NCBI GenBank assembly: GCA_947503835.1
Contig: CANNFM010000022.1
Location: 1 to 64,000, forward strand
From: an uncultured Aquimarina sp.
GTDB lineage: Bacteria; Bacteroidota; Bacteroidia; Flavobacteriales; Flavobacteriaceae
DNA length: 64,000 bases
Direction of reading: 5' to 3'
Shown here: piece after piece, positions 44,899 through 54,824 of the stretch
Numbering within the stretch: the first letter of the stretch is position 1
Layout of the letters: every line of letters begins with the position of its first letter
Notes under the pieces: model-generated
What the model saw: only the letters and a program-made list of their open reading frames with translations
Database searches by the model: none
Told to the model about the DNA's origin: nothing
Made by a program: the position numbers and the translations under genes

Positions 44899-46011
44899 AT
44901 GAAAATAATTCATAGTATTACAAAAATAGTAGTAGCCTTAATGGTATTGCTACTAGTAGGTTGCAGAGGAGAAAATACCTCTGGGGATCCATCGGTTACT
45001 GGAGCAGTGAAACCTGCTAAAAAGTACAATTGGAAAATGACAACGACCTGGCCACCCAATTTTCCAGTGCTAGGTGAAGCTGCCAATAAGTATGCAGAAT
45101 GGGTTGAAGAATTGTCTAATGGGCAAATTAAAATCAAAGTCTATGGAGGAGGAGAATTGGTGCCACCTCTAGAAGCTTTTGATGCTGTTTCTAACGGAAC
45201 AATAGAAATGGGATCGGGAGCATCTTATTATTGGGCAGGAAAAACCCCTGCAGCTCAGTTTTTTTGTGCGGTTCCTTTTGGGATGAATAGCCAACAAATT
45301 ACATCTTGGTTAGAAACTGGAGGCGGATACGAGTTATGGAAAAAGACCTATGCTAAATTCAATCTTGTACCCTTTATGGGAGGTAATACAGGAGTACAAA
45401 TGGGAGGTTGGTTTAATAGAGAAATTAATTCTGTTGAGGATTTTAAAGGATTAAAAATGAGACTGCCAGGAATCGGAGGAAAAGTCTTAGAAAAAGCAGG
45501 TGGAGCAGCGGTTCTGGTTGCTGGTGGTGAAATTTATACGAGTTTAGAGAGAGGTGTTATTGATGCTACAGAATGGATTGGACCCTATCATGATTACAAA
45601 ATGGGATTTCATAAAATTGCTAAATATTACTATACTCCGGGATGGCATGAACCAGGATCTCAAATGGAATTTTTTATAAATAAAAAAACTCATGATGAAT
45701 TACCTCCTCACTTGCAGGCTATATTAGAAGCAGCTTCTAAGCGAGTACAGGTTTGGATGCTTGCCGAGTTTGATCGACAGAATGGTATATTCTTGGATAA
45801 GTTGGTAAATGAAGAAGATGTTCAGATTAGAGAATTTTCTAAAGAAACGCTGGATGTATTAAGAACATATACAGATGAAGCGATACAAGAAATGATTGGG
45901 GATGACCCTCTGTCTAAAGAAGTATATGAAAGCTACTCTGATTTTCAAAAAAGAGTTTCTAAATGGTCTGAAGTTACAGAGAAGGCATATTATAACAAAA
46001 TACAGCAGTAA
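44899..46011 (+). CDS. dctP: TRAP transporter substrate-binding lipoprotein
   Basis: The 370-residue protein has a lipobox LLLVGCRG (Cys about 22). The mature part starts YNWKMTTTWPPNFPVLGE. It has the DctP features ELVPPLEAFDAVSNGTIEMG, PFGMN and WFNREINSVEDFKGLKMRLPG, which belong to the group that includes 2-oxoacid-binding (TakP-like) proteins. So an organic acid is a likely substrate, but that is inference. Unusual for Gram-negatives, it is lipid-anchored rather than soluble in the periplasm. Confidence 0.93.
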   Translation: MKIIHSITKIVVALMVLLLVGCRGENTSGDPSVTGAVKPAKKYNWKMTTTWPPNFPVLGEAANKYAEWVEELSNGQIKIKVYGGGELVPPLEAFDAVSNGTIEMGSGASYYWAGKTPAAQFFCAVPFGMNSQQITSWLETGGGYELWKKTYAKFNLVPFMGGNTGVQMGGWFNREINSVEDFKGLKMRLPGIGGKVLEKAGGAAVLVAGGEIYTSLERGVIDATEWIGPYHDYKMGFHKIAKYYYTPGWHEPGSQMEFFINKKTHDELPPHLQAILEAASKRVQVWMLAEFDRQNGIFLDKLVNEEDVQIREFSKETLDVLRTYTDEAIQEMIGDDPLSKEVYESYSDFQKRVSKWSEVTEKAYYNKIQQ

Positions 46012-46106
46012 TTTAAATATACGCTTCATATAATAGCATATCAATTAATAAGAAAAACCTCTTATTAATAATGAAGTTCTTTGATATACAGTAAATTTTT
46101 AATAAA

Positions 46107-46577
46107 ATGGAGAAGAAGGTAGTATACAATTCAAAATTGACGCAGGTCATTCATTATTTAGGTTTTATCATCTTTGTAATCCTTATGATAGCGATTATTT
46201 TTTGGGCTGTAAAAATATACAGAGAAGATGAAACACCGTTATCATTTGTTGTTTTATTTGTTCCTCTTACATTTCTTGGGTGCAGGATTTATATGAATTC
46301 TATATTATTAAGATATCTCCCAGCTAAGCTAACCTACAATAAAGCACATTGTATTATCACTTTAGGAGGTAGTTCTACGCAATATTTATGGTCAGAAGTA
46401 TCGAAGGTGAAAATTATTCGTTCCAATCTGAGTGAACTTTTAATGTTATATGATAATAAAGGAGAGCGCATTTATGCTGCTAATAATAAAACCAATAAAG
46501 CATATAGATATCTTGAAGACTTCATTATGCACGAAAGGATAGTAAGTGATATAAATAAGGTTTACCTTGTTTTTTAG
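46107..46577 (+). CDS. Membrane protein with C-terminal PH-like domain, unknown
   Basis: The 156-residue protein has two hydrophobic helices (about 13-34 and 44-64) and then a soluble part with several strands and a helix (SSTQYLWSEVSKVKIIRSN), which looks like a small PH-type domain (bPH or YcxB-like). No family is certain. It stands 95 bases after dctP and may be the end of that operon, or alone. A bidirectional terminator follows. Confidence 0.7.
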   Translation: MEKKVVYNSKLTQVIHYLGFIIFVILMIAIIFWAVKIYREDETPLSFVVLFVPLTFLGCRIYMNSILLRYLPAKLTYNKAHCIITLGGSSTQYLWSEVSKVKIIRSNLSELLMLYDNKGERIYAANNKTNKAYRYLEDFIMHERIVSDINKVYLVF

Positions 46578-46580
46578 GTA

Positions 46581-46624
46581 AAAATAAACCTGCTTCAAAA
46601 TATATTTTAAAGCAGGTTTATTTT
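46581..46624. terminator. Bidirectional terminator
   Basis: A 15-bp perfect stem (AAAATAAACCTGCTT with its complement, 46581-46595 and 46610-46624) with a 14-base loop. The gene at 46107 stops 4 bases upstream, and the lipoprotein gene on the minus strand stops 14 bases downstream. Confidence 0.88.
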
Positions 46625-46637
46625 ACTTTTTTCTTAA

Positions 46638-47474
46638 TTAAAGTTCAATTGTCGTTTCATTACCTTCACCATCGGTTTGTGTGGCTGTATTATCACACGT
46701 TCCATCTCCATAATCTAAAGTAATGACTTCACTGTTTTGAGTGGTTACAATCACTCCGCTTACGATGTATGCACATCCTCGTTCATTACGCAAAGGAGTT
46801 GTGATTTCTACACCATATCGATCTCCATTACTAAACTGAGTTAAGCTACTTCCTGAAGTTAGTTTATAATATTCAGATTCCTGTGGATTATCTGGATTGC
46901 TATCCAAGAAAGTTTCTTTTACAAAATTAGATTCGCTGGTTGCCGTAAGTCCATCTGCCCATGCAAAGGAAAAGTTGGTACTTGTAGAAAAAGCAGTGTT
47001 TCCAGATTCACTTCTAAAAGTATATGTTTTAGTAGCATTTCCACTTATTGCAATATCCTTGTAGACAAAGTTTTCAAGAGTAAAGTTTATTTCTACTTTA
47101 TTTTCTGTGTCTAAGGTGATGGCAAAATTCATGCGGATACTCCCAGAAATAGTTTCTCCGTTCACTTCGCAACCGTCTCCAAAATCAATTAAAATAGAAC
47201 GTGTACCTTCTACCACTTCAGATGTAATCGTAGCACAGTCAATCATTTTATGGTCAACACTTCGCGTTGTGGGTATAAGTCCGGATTCTGTACCGAATAC
47301 GGTTTCAACCGTAGAATTGATTTCGGTGCTCGCCGCTTCAACATCCTTAAATTCTTTGGCAGTGGTTACTTCACTGGTTGGGATTTGAACATCGCTATCA
47401 TCACCCTTACAGCCGATTAAAAATGTACTTACCACTAAAAACAAGCTTAAAAAAGCTATAAATTTATTTTTCAT
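46638..47474 (-). CDS. Hypothetical lipoprotein
   Basis: The 278-residue protein has a lipoprotein signal with TFLIGCKGDDS (Cys 22) followed by acidic residues, which in Bacteroidota can be a surface-export signal. The rest is beta-rich, with repeated pieces such as LIDFGDGCEVNGETISGS and later TLDYGDGTCD. The matched pair DFGDGC...ISG / DYGDGTC suggests two related domains. It is probably anchored to the outer membrane or surface. Function unknown. Confidence 0.8.
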   Translation of the reverse strand: MKNKFIAFLSLFLVVSTFLIGCKGDDSDVQIPTSEVTTAKEFKDVEAASTEINSTVETVFGTESGLIPTTRSVDHKMIDCATITSEVVEGTRSILIDFGDGCEVNGETISGSIRMNFAITLDTENKVEINFTLENFVYKDIAISGNATKTYTFRSESGNTAFSTSTNFSFAWADGLTATSESNFVKETFLDSNPDNPQESEYYKLTSGSSLTQFSNGDRYGVEITTPLRNERGCAYIVSGVIVTTQNSEVITLDYGDGTCDNTATQTDGEGNETTIEL

Positions 47475-47663
47475 AAAAAAAAATTAATGAGTTAATAAAA
47501 ACGTATTGAGGTGGTTATTCTAATACAACAACGGTGCGAGAATGATAAATCTTATTTAGGATTTCGTTAATTAATGTTAAGCTTATGTTAGAATTTACTT
47601 GTATGAAGAAGAAGACATGTCACAATTATGAGCTAATGAGGCTTATATATTTTAAACAATCTA

Positions 47664-47694
47664 TTGCAAAGAATATATCTTATCGATATCTTCG
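47664..47694 (+). promoter_or_regulatory. Probable pyc promoter
   Basis: TATCTTCG at 47687-47694 is a -7 variant and TTG at 47664-47666 lies 20 bases upstream in the -33 place. The ATG is 44 bases downstream. The 264-base gap before pyc holds no other clear element. Confidence 0.5.
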
Positions 47695-47738
47695 CAGCGA
47701 ATGTTCGCTAAATATGGTTTTAACTCAAAAATAATAGT

Positions 47739-50700
47739 ATGCAAATTAAAAAGGTTTTAGTCGCCAATCGCGGTGAGATAGCAATCAGAATTTTTAGAGC
47801 TTGTACAGAGATTGGTCTTCAAACCGTAGGGGTGTATACCTATGAAGATAGATACTCACTGCACCGTTATAAGGCAGATGAAGCCTATCAGATCGGAGAA
47901 AATCACGAGCCTCTAAAACCATATTTGAATATTGATGCTATTATTAAAGTTGCCAAAAAGAACAATGTAGATGCAATCCATCCAGGGTATGGCTTCCTTT
48001 CAGAAAATGCAGATTTTGCACAACAATGTTTAGAAAATGATATCATTTTTATTGGACCCAAAGTTTCTGTACTTCGCTCATTAGGAGATAAGATTACAGC
48101 CAAAAAAGTTGCGATAGAGAATAATATACCTATTATTCAAAGCAATAAAGAAGATCTAACCGATATAAAGATAGCACTTAAAGAAGCTAAACAAATTGGT
48201 TTTCCGGTGATGCTAAAAGCTGCATCTGGTGGTGGCGGTAGAGGGATGCGTGTTATTCGAAATCAAGAAGAACTCGAAAAAGCGTTTCCAGAATCACGTA
48301 GAGAAGCCTTAAATGCTTTTGGAGATGATACCGTATTTCTAGAAAAATTTGTGGCAAACCCAAAACATATCGAGATACAAATAGTAGCCGATCATCATGG
48401 TAATATGGTTCATTTATTTGAACGAGATTGTTCGGTGCAACGACGCTATCAAAAAGTGATCGAATATGCTCCTTCTTTTGGAGTTTCAGAACAAATAAAA
48501 CAGGACTTATATAACTATGCACTTAGCATATGCAAGGCAGTAGATTATAATAATATTGGTACTGTAGAATTCTTGGTAGATGATGATGAGAGTATTTATT
48601 TTATTGAAGTAAATCCTAGAGTGCAGGTAGAGCATACTGTAACCGAGATTGTAACAGGTATAGATCTTATCAAAGCGCAGATATTTATTGCAGGAGGATA
48701 TAAATTATCCGATAAACAAATCAAAATAGAAAGTCAAGAGAGCCTTTCAACTAATGGTTTTGCATTGCAATGTAGAATTACTACTGAAGATCCTGAGAAT
48801 GATTTTAAACCAGATTATGGTACCATTACTACCTACCGTAGTGCATCGGGGTTTGGGATTCGATTAGATGCAGGAAGCGTATATCAGGGCGTTACCATTT
48901 CACCTTTTTTCGATTCGATGTTGGTAAAAATTTCTGCCAATAGCAGAACATTGGATGGTGCTTGTAGAAAAATGAGAAGAGCATTATCAGAATTTAGGAT
49001 TCGTGGAGTAAAAACCAATATGCCTTTTTTAGATAACATTCTTCAGCATGAGACTTTTAGAAATGGCGATGCAACGGTTAATTTTATTCAGAATACAAAA
49101 TCTTTATTTGCCATAAGAGAATCTCGAAATCGTGCTACCAAATTGGTTAACTTTCTGGGAGAAGTTATTGTAAATGGTAATCCCGATGTTAAGAAAATTG
49201 ATCCTAATAAAACGTTTGTAGTCCCTACTATTCCCAAATTTGATGAGAATGGAGCTTTCCCGAAAGGAACAAAGGATCTTCTTACAGAATTAGGCCCCGA
49301 AAAGTTTGCAGCGTGGTTAAAAAATGAAAAGAAAGTACATTTTACCGATACCACCATGCGGGATGCTCACCAGAGTCTATTGGCTACTCGTATGCGTACC
49401 TATGATATGCTAAAGGTTGGTGAAGGATTTGCCAAAAATCATCCAGAAGTATTTAGTATGGAAGTCTGGGGAGGTGCAACCTTTGATGTTTGTTTGCGAT
49501 TTCTTAATGAAAACCCTTGGGAAAGATTACGATCACTACGCAAAGCAATGCCTAATCTTCTATTGCAAATGTTGATTCGTGGATCTAATGGGGTCGGATA
49601 TACTGCCTATCCAGATAATTTAATTGGAAAATTTGTAGAGCAATCTTGGGAGAATGGAGTAGATGTATTTAGAATTTTTGATTCGCTAAACTGGATGAAA
49701 TCCATAGCACCTTGTATCGAGCATGTGCGTACCAGAACAAATGGCCTTGCCGAAGGTTCATTATGTTATACAGGCGATATTCTGGATCCAAAACGAACAA
49801 AATATACGCTGGATTATTATATCCGACTGGCAAAAGATATAGAAAACGCCGGGGCACATATCCTGGGAATTAAAGATATGGCTGGCTTATTAAAACCATA
49901 TGCCGCCTATGAATTAGTATCGGCATTAAAATCTGAAATTAATATCCCAATTCACTTACATACACATGATACATCATCTGTGCAATCTGCTACCTATCTC
50001 AAAGCTATCGAAGCAGGCGTTGATGTGGTTGATGTAGCCTTAGGAGGACTTTCAGGATTAACTGCACAACCCAATTTTAATGCGATAGTAGAAATGCTAA
50101 AATTTCATGAGCGAGAAAATGTTATAGATATCCCTAAATTGAATGAATATTCAAATTATTGGGAAGCCGTTCGTGAATATTACTATGTTTTCGAATCTGG
50201 ATTAAAAGCAGGAACAGGAGAGGTATATCAACACGAAATCCCGGGAGGACAATATTCTAACCTAAAACCGCAAGCGCAGGCATTAGGACTATCTGATCGT
50301 TTTCATGAAATTACCAGAATGTATGGTGAAGTAAATGAGTTGTTCGGAGATATTGTAAAAGTAACCCCAAGTTCTAAAGTGGTAGGAGATATGGCGCAAT
50401 ACCTGGTCAGTAATAACCTAACCATCGAAGATGTAAAAGAACGTGGAGAGACTATTTCTTTTCCTCAATCTGTAATGAGTTTCTTTAAAGGTGAGTTAGG
50501 GCAACCTGTTAACGGATTTCCTAAAGCGTTACAAAAATCGGTACTAAAGGATCAAAAACCTTTTACAAATAGGCCTAATGCACATCTAGAGCCTGTTGAT
50601 TTTGACACAGAGTTTAAAGATTTTGTAAAAGTGTTCAAAAAAGGAATGGGACGCGAATTGGATATTACAGATTTTCTTTCCTATACATTATATCCAAAAG

Positions 50701-51191
50701 TATTTACGGGGGCCTATAATCATCACCTGAAGTATGGCAACATCATGAATATTCCCACTAAAAACTTTTTCTATGGAATGTCTCCCGAAGAAGAGATTAT
50801 TGTAAAACTCGATCAAGGAAAAACACTATTGGTGCAATTAATTTCTGTGGGAGAACCTAACGAGGATGGTAGAGTAACTGTATTCTTTAAAGTCAATGGT
50901 CAAACTCGTAATGTGGAGGTACAGGACAGCTCGATTAAGGTAGACAAGGTAGTACATATCAAAGCCGATAAGGCAGATGCTAAACAAATTGGCGCTCCAT
51001 TACAAGGATCTTTATCTTCGGTACTAGTAAAAACAGGTCAAGAAGTTAAAAAGAATGATCCGCTATTTATCATTGAAGCCATGAAAATGGAAACGACCAT
51101 TACAGCCAATGAAGATGCAGTAATTAAGAAAATAGCACTAAAATCAGGTACTATGGTAGAAGCTGATGATTTAGTGGTTATGCTTAAATAG
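47739..51191 (+). CDS. pyc: Pyruvate carboxylase
   Basis: Makes oxaloacetate from pyruvate, bicarbonate and ATP. The 1150-residue single-chain form contains biotin carboxylase (residues 1-450: MLKAASGGGGRGMRV, FIEVNPRVQVEHTVTE), the carboxyltransferase (about 530-800: FTDTTMRDAHQSLLATRMRT, FRIFDSLNWMKS, HTHDTSS), the allosteric/PYC_OADA part and the biotinyl domain, with the lysine in EAMKMETT. Biotin is attached by BirA, encoded at 22471. The gene is followed after 20 bases by the TPR gene. Confidence 0.97.
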   Translation: MQIKKVLVANRGEIAIRIFRACTEIGLQTVGVYTYEDRYSLHRYKADEAYQIGENHEPLKPYLNIDAIIKVAKKNNVDAIHPGYGFLSENADFAQQCLENDIIFIGPKVSVLRSLGDKITAKKVAIENNIPIIQSNKEDLTDIKIALKEAKQIGFPVMLKAASGGGGRGMRVIRNQEELEKAFPESRREALNAFGDDTVFLEKFVANPKHIEIQIVADHHGNMVHLFERDCSVQRRYQKVIEYAPSFGVSEQIKQDLYNYALSICKAVDYNNIGTVEFLVDDDESIYFIEVNPRVQVEHTVTEIVTGIDLIKAQIFIAGGYKLSDKQIKIESQESLSTNGFALQCRITTEDPENDFKPDYGTITTYRSASGFGIRLDAGSVYQGVTISPFFDSMLVKISANSRTLDGACRKMRRALSEFRIRGVKTNMPFLDNILQHETFRNGDATVNFIQNTKSLFAIRESRNRATKLVNFLGEVIVNGNPDVKKIDPNKTFVVPTIPKFDENGAFPKGTKDLLTELGPEKFAAWLKNEKKVHFTDTTMRDAHQSLLATRMRTYDMLKVGEGFAKNHPEVFSMEVWGGATFDVCLRFLNENPWERLRSLRKAMPNLLLQMLIRGSNGVGYTAYPDNLIGKFVEQSWENGVDVFRIFDSLNWMKSIAPCIEHVRTRTNGLAEGSLCYTGDILDPKRTKYTLDYYIRLAKDIENAGAHILGIKDMAGLLKPYAAYELVSALKSEINIPIHLHTHDTSSVQSATYLKAIEAGVDVVDVALGGLSGLTAQPNFNAIVEMLKFHERENVIDIPKLNEYSNYWEAVREYYYVFESGLKAGTGEVYQHEIPGGQYSNLKPQAQALGLSDRFHEITRMYGEVNELFGDIVKVTPSSKVVGDMAQYLVSNNLTIEDVKERGETISFPQSVMSFFKGELGQPVNGFPKALQKSVLKDQKPFTNRPNAHLEPVDFDTEFKDFVKVFKKGMGRELDITDFLSYTLYPKVFTGAYNHHLKYGNIMNIPTKNFFYGMSPEEEIIVKLDQGKTLLVQLISVGEPNEDGRVTVFFKVNGQTRNVEVQDSSIKVDKVVHIKADKADAKQIGAPLQGSLSSVLVKTGQEVKKNDPLFIIEAMKMETTITANEDAVIKKIALKSGTMVEADDLVVMLK

Positions 51192-51211
51192 TTTTTTTTA
51201 TTTTTGCCGCT

Positions 51212-51931
51212 ATGCCATACTTTTTGATTATTGCTTTACAAGGTTTTTGTGTGTATCATGCTATTAAAAATAGAAATGAATATTACTGGTTTTTTGTTAT
51301 CATATTTTTGCCAGTAATTGGAAGTATCATCTATTTGTTTACTCAGGTGTTTAATCAAAAGGATCTGAATGTTGTTCAGAATGAAATTGTCAATGTAATT
51401 AATCCTACCAAAAAGATTAGAGACTTACAAAAGCAATTGGATTTTGCAGATACTTTTCAGAATCGGGTAAATTTGGCTGATACCTGGATGGAGTTAGGTG
51501 ACTATTCTAATGCTGTGTTAGAGTATGAAAAAGCATTAAATGGAGATTATAAAGATATAGGTATTCTCAAAAAACTTATAGAAGGATATTATCAGACAGC
51601 ACAATACGAAAGAGTAGTGTTTTGTGCAGAAAAAATAGCTTCTAAACCTGAATTTATGAGATCTAGAAGTCAATTCTTGTTCGGCCTGGCTTTAGAAGAA
51701 GAAGGTAGGTCTATTGAAGCTGAGGAAAATTTAAGAGCTATTGATCAGCGATATTCTAATTATGAAGAACGGTATATGTTGACTCAATTCCTAATTAAAA
51801 AAGGAAAGCCAGAAGATGCCAAAGAGATTTTAAATGAAATTATTATAGAATCTCAACATATGTCAAAACCTAACCGAAATAAGTATAAACAGGTAGTGAA
51901 TAATGTAAAGAAATTAGCATCTAGTTTGTGA
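51212..51931 (+). CDS. Membrane-anchored TPR protein
   Basis: The 239-residue protein has two N-terminal hydrophobic segments with the PLDc_N-type pattern (NRNEYYWFFVIIFLPVIGSIIYLF, parts at residues 20-45). Behind them lies a TPR region (about 75-230: LADTWMELGDYSNAVLEYEKAL), followed by further repeats. Twenty bases after pyc, it may be cotranscribed with it. Partner unknown. Confidence 0.85.
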   Translation: MPYFLIIALQGFCVYHAIKNRNEYYWFFVIIFLPVIGSIIYLFTQVFNQKDLNVVQNEIVNVINPTKKIRDLQKQLDFADTFQNRVNLADTWMELGDYSNAVLEYEKALNGDYKDIGILKKLIEGYYQTAQYERVVFCAEKIASKPEFMRSRSQFLFGLALEEEGRSIEAEENLRAIDQRYSNYEERYMLTQFLIKKGKPEDAKEILNEIIIESQHMSKPNRNKYKQVVNNVKKLASSL

Positions 51932-52039
51932 TTATCAATGACTAAAACTATCCTTAGTAAACCAATACTGCTAGTTAATCCCCTTTGTAGTTTGGAAAAT
52001 CTTTCTATTTTTACAATATATTAACATTCCCGGGAAACA

Positions 52040-53557
52040 TTGAGAGTCAGACCTATTCAAATATCATTATTTATCCTACTCGTATTAGGAGTATTGTTTG
52101 GGTTAATGTTTCTTAGCCAAAAAGGAGAGGTTCAAAAAGCTCAGACACAGGATGATGGATTTTCTTATGAAGGTGTGGCTATTAAGTATCCAACCTATAG
52201 AACTTTTTTAGGACTCGAAAAAGATTCAACACTTACCCGAGAAGATATTCTTAAGGTTACCCAGGTTGTCACCCCTCTCGAAATCGAAACAGAAGAAGAT
52301 GAGGTAACTTTGGCAGATGATGCCGTTGAAGAAAAAATCAAAGAGCTTCCTGATTTCTCTAAAATTGATACGACTCAATTAGTGCGAATTAGGTATCCTG
52401 ATAGTACTCCGGATTTTGCGAATGAATTAAGAAAGAAACTATCTTCAAGAAATTGTCGAATTATCCATTATGGGGATTCGCAGATCGAAGGAGACAGGAT
52501 TACGGCCTATTTACGAAATAGGCTTCAGCGTATGTATGGAGGCAGTGGCCCGGGGTTTCTTCCGGTAAAACCAGTATATCGCCAAATAAGTGCCGAAATA
52601 GAACCTAGCGAAAACTGGGAACGATACGCTTTTTTTGATCCGACGAAAAAGAAATTCTCACATAGAAAGTACGGTACATACATGTCTGTTTCCAGATTTA
52701 CAGAGTATCAACAAACTCCTCCAGACAGTATAGCCTTAGATTCACTTCCTATAAGCAAAGCTTCAGTTACAATTGGAAAATCAGATGATACCTATGCTAA
52801 GTTTAGAAGATTTACAAAGATTGGATTGCATTATGGTAACTGTAATTTCCCGATCAAGGTATCGGTCTATAATGATGGTACTTTGATACAACAGGATAGT
52901 TTGATTGCCGATGGGCGATACCACCAATATAAAATCAGAACATCAACCACACCAACAGATCTTAAAATAGAACTCGAAGGTAAAATAAGTGCAGATTTTT
53001 ATGGACTAACCCTGGATGGTGGTTCGGGCGTGCAGATTGATAATGTGGCAATGCGAGGTGCATCGGGAACTATTTTTGCAAACGCAAGTGCTACTACCTA
53101 TAGTAGAATGGTTAAGCAATTAAGCCCTAAAATTATTATTATGCAGTACGGTGGCAATACCATGCCTTATCTAAAAGATTCAACAGATGTAGATAAATAT
53201 ACCAAGCGTATTACAAGACAGGTAAATTGGATTAGAAAACGTGCTAAAAATACAAGTTTTATATTCATAGGCCCAACAGATATGTGCCTTCCGGTAAACG
53301 GTAAAATGGAAACCTACCCATTATTACCATATCTCAATGCCAAACTTATGGAAACCTGTCTTGATAATAATGTAGCGTATTGGAGTATGTATAATGCCAT
53401 GGGAGGAAAAGGATCGATGACCTTATGGGTAGACGAAAAACTTACTGCCAAAGATTATATGCATTTTACCTGGAAAGGAACCAAAATAATTTCAGAACTA
53501 TTTTTTACAGCCCTATACCTTGACCTTAAAGAACCTGATAACAATGACGATGCGTAA
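52040..53557 (+). CDS. SGNH/GDSL-like protein with N-terminal membrane anchor
   Basis: The 505-residue protein has one N-terminal helix (about residues 6-26). The hydrolase part begins with RIIHYGDSQIEGDRI (GDS motif, Ser about 150) and has IIMQYGGNTMP and FTWKGTKII as later blocks; the catalytic Asp/His pair typical of SGNH proteins may lie in DYMHFTWKG. The start is TTG 52040. It overlaps the next SGNH gene, so this is the first of an MBOAT/SGNH O-acylation unit, by analogy to AlgJ/AlgX with AlgI. Confidence 0.82.
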   Translation: MRVRPIQISLFILLVLGVLFGLMFLSQKGEVQKAQTQDDGFSYEGVAIKYPTYRTFLGLEKDSTLTREDILKVTQVVTPLEIETEEDEVTLADDAVEEKIKELPDFSKIDTTQLVRIRYPDSTPDFANELRKKLSSRNCRIIHYGDSQIEGDRITAYLRNRLQRMYGGSGPGFLPVKPVYRQISAEIEPSENWERYAFFDPTKKKFSHRKYGTYMSVSRFTEYQQTPPDSIALDSLPISKASVTIGKSDDTYAKFRRFTKIGLHYGNCNFPIKVSVYNDGTLIQQDSLIADGRYHQYKIRTSTTPTDLKIELEGKISADFYGLTLDGGSGVQIDNVAMRGASGTIFANASATTYSRMVKQLSPKIIIMQYGGNTMPYLKDSTDVDKYTKRITRQVNWIRKRAKNTSFIFIGPTDMCLPVNGKMETYPLLPYLNAKLMETCLDNNVAYWSMYNAMGGKGSMTLWVDEKLTAKDYMHFTWKGTKIISELFFTALYLDLKEPDNNDDA

Positions 53558-54824
53558 CAAATTACTTTTTTGTGTTTGGCTTTTTACTTTGCCAATCATG
53601 GCTCAGACCTATGTCTTAGATACGATACAAGATAAGTTTCCTTTTGTAAATTGGAAAGCGAATAGTATCAAAATGGCCGAAAATTCACCGGCTTTTAAGA
53701 AATTATTTAAGAAACTAGACACTATTGCTAAAGGAGGAGAAGAAGATCTTCATATTTTTCATATCGGAGGATCTCATATTCAGGCCGATATTTATTCTAA
53801 CCGTTTACGATCTTATCTCCAAACGATGAGTCCTACAGCAAAGGGGCAACGCGGGTTTATTTATCCATTTAGTATTGCTAAAACCAACAATCCAGGTAAT
53901 TATAAAGTAGAATATGACGGAGAATGGTCGGGATATCGATGTTCTGTACGAAAAGATAGTGTAGCCTGGGGGTTGGCGGGAGTAACTGCCGTTTTTAAGG
54001 ATTCATTAGCTAATGTGAAAATAAAAGTAAATGGTAACAATTATCATGAAAAGATGTATGATTTTAATAAGATCAGAATTTTTTATGATGACTGGAGTAA
54101 AGATTATGAAATCTCTTTTAAAGACGATTCATTAGTGACCAGGATCGAAGAGAATAAGAAAGCACATTATATAGAGTTTGCTTTTCATAAAAGGGTAGAA
54201 GAGGTTGAGTTTTGTATACGTAAAACTGAAAACGTAGATAACGCAGAATTCTTGATGATGGGGATCGAACTTATGAATGATAATAAAGGAATCCAGTACA
54301 CCTCGATTGGTGTTAATGGAGGTAGTTTTTCATATTATGATCGATGCCAGTATTTTGAGGATCAGTTACTACTGTATAAACCAGATTTGTTTATTGTTTC
54401 TGTAGGGACCAATGATGCTTATCATCCTGATTTTAAACCACAAGAATATAAAGCATATTATACCGATTTAATTAAGTTGGTTCAAAAGGCTAATCCTGAT
54501 TGTGCAGTTTTACTTACGGTACCCAATGATTCGTATTATAAAAAGAAATTCCCTAATCCAAGAACCAGGATTGCTCAAAAGATGATCTATGAAGTAGCTA
54601 AAGAACAACAAATGGCGGTATGGGATTTTTATGAGATTATGGGAGGTTTTAATTCTTCGCAAAGTTGGTATACAAATAAACTAATGCCTCGGGATAGGAT
54701 TCACTTTACCGTAATGGGATATCGTATCAAAGCAGATCTTTTATTACAAGCATTGGCGCATTCCTGGGAAAGAGAATTACAATTAGAACCAAATGCCATC
54801 TTGAACCAGATTATTAATGAATAG
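53550..54824 (+). CDS. Secreted SGNH/GDSL-like protein
   Basis: The start is set at ATG 53550 (MRNKLLFCVWLFTLPIMAQ), which gives a clear signal peptide; the frame opens at 53520 with TTG. The 424-residue product has GGSHIQADI (a GDS-like block with Ser), FIVSVGTNDAYHPDF (GxND) and DRIHFTVMGYRI (the DxxH motif). So this one keeps a full SGNH-type triad. It overlaps the upstream gene by 8 bases and the MBOAT gene by 8 bases, so all three are translationally coupled. Confidence 0.88.
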   Translation: MRNKLLFCVWLFTLPIMAQTYVLDTIQDKFPFVNWKANSIKMAENSPAFKKLFKKLDTIAKGGEEDLHIFHIGGSHIQADIYSNRLRSYLQTMSPTAKGQRGFIYPFSIAKTNNPGNYKVEYDGEWSGYRCSVRKDSVAWGLAGVTAVFKDSLANVKIKVNGNNYHEKMYDFNKIRIFYDDWSKDYEISFKDDSLVTRIEENKKAHYIEFAFHKRVEEVEFCIRKTENVDNAEFLMMGIELMNDNKGIQYTSIGVNGGSFSYYDRCQYFEDQLLLYKPDLFIVSVGTNDAYHPDFKPQEYKAYYTDLIKLVQKANPDCAVLLTVPNDSYYKKKFPNPRTRIAQKMIYEVAKEQQMAVWDFYEIMGGFNSSQSWYTNKLMPRDRIHFTVMGYRIKADLLLQALAHSWERELQLEPNAILNQIINE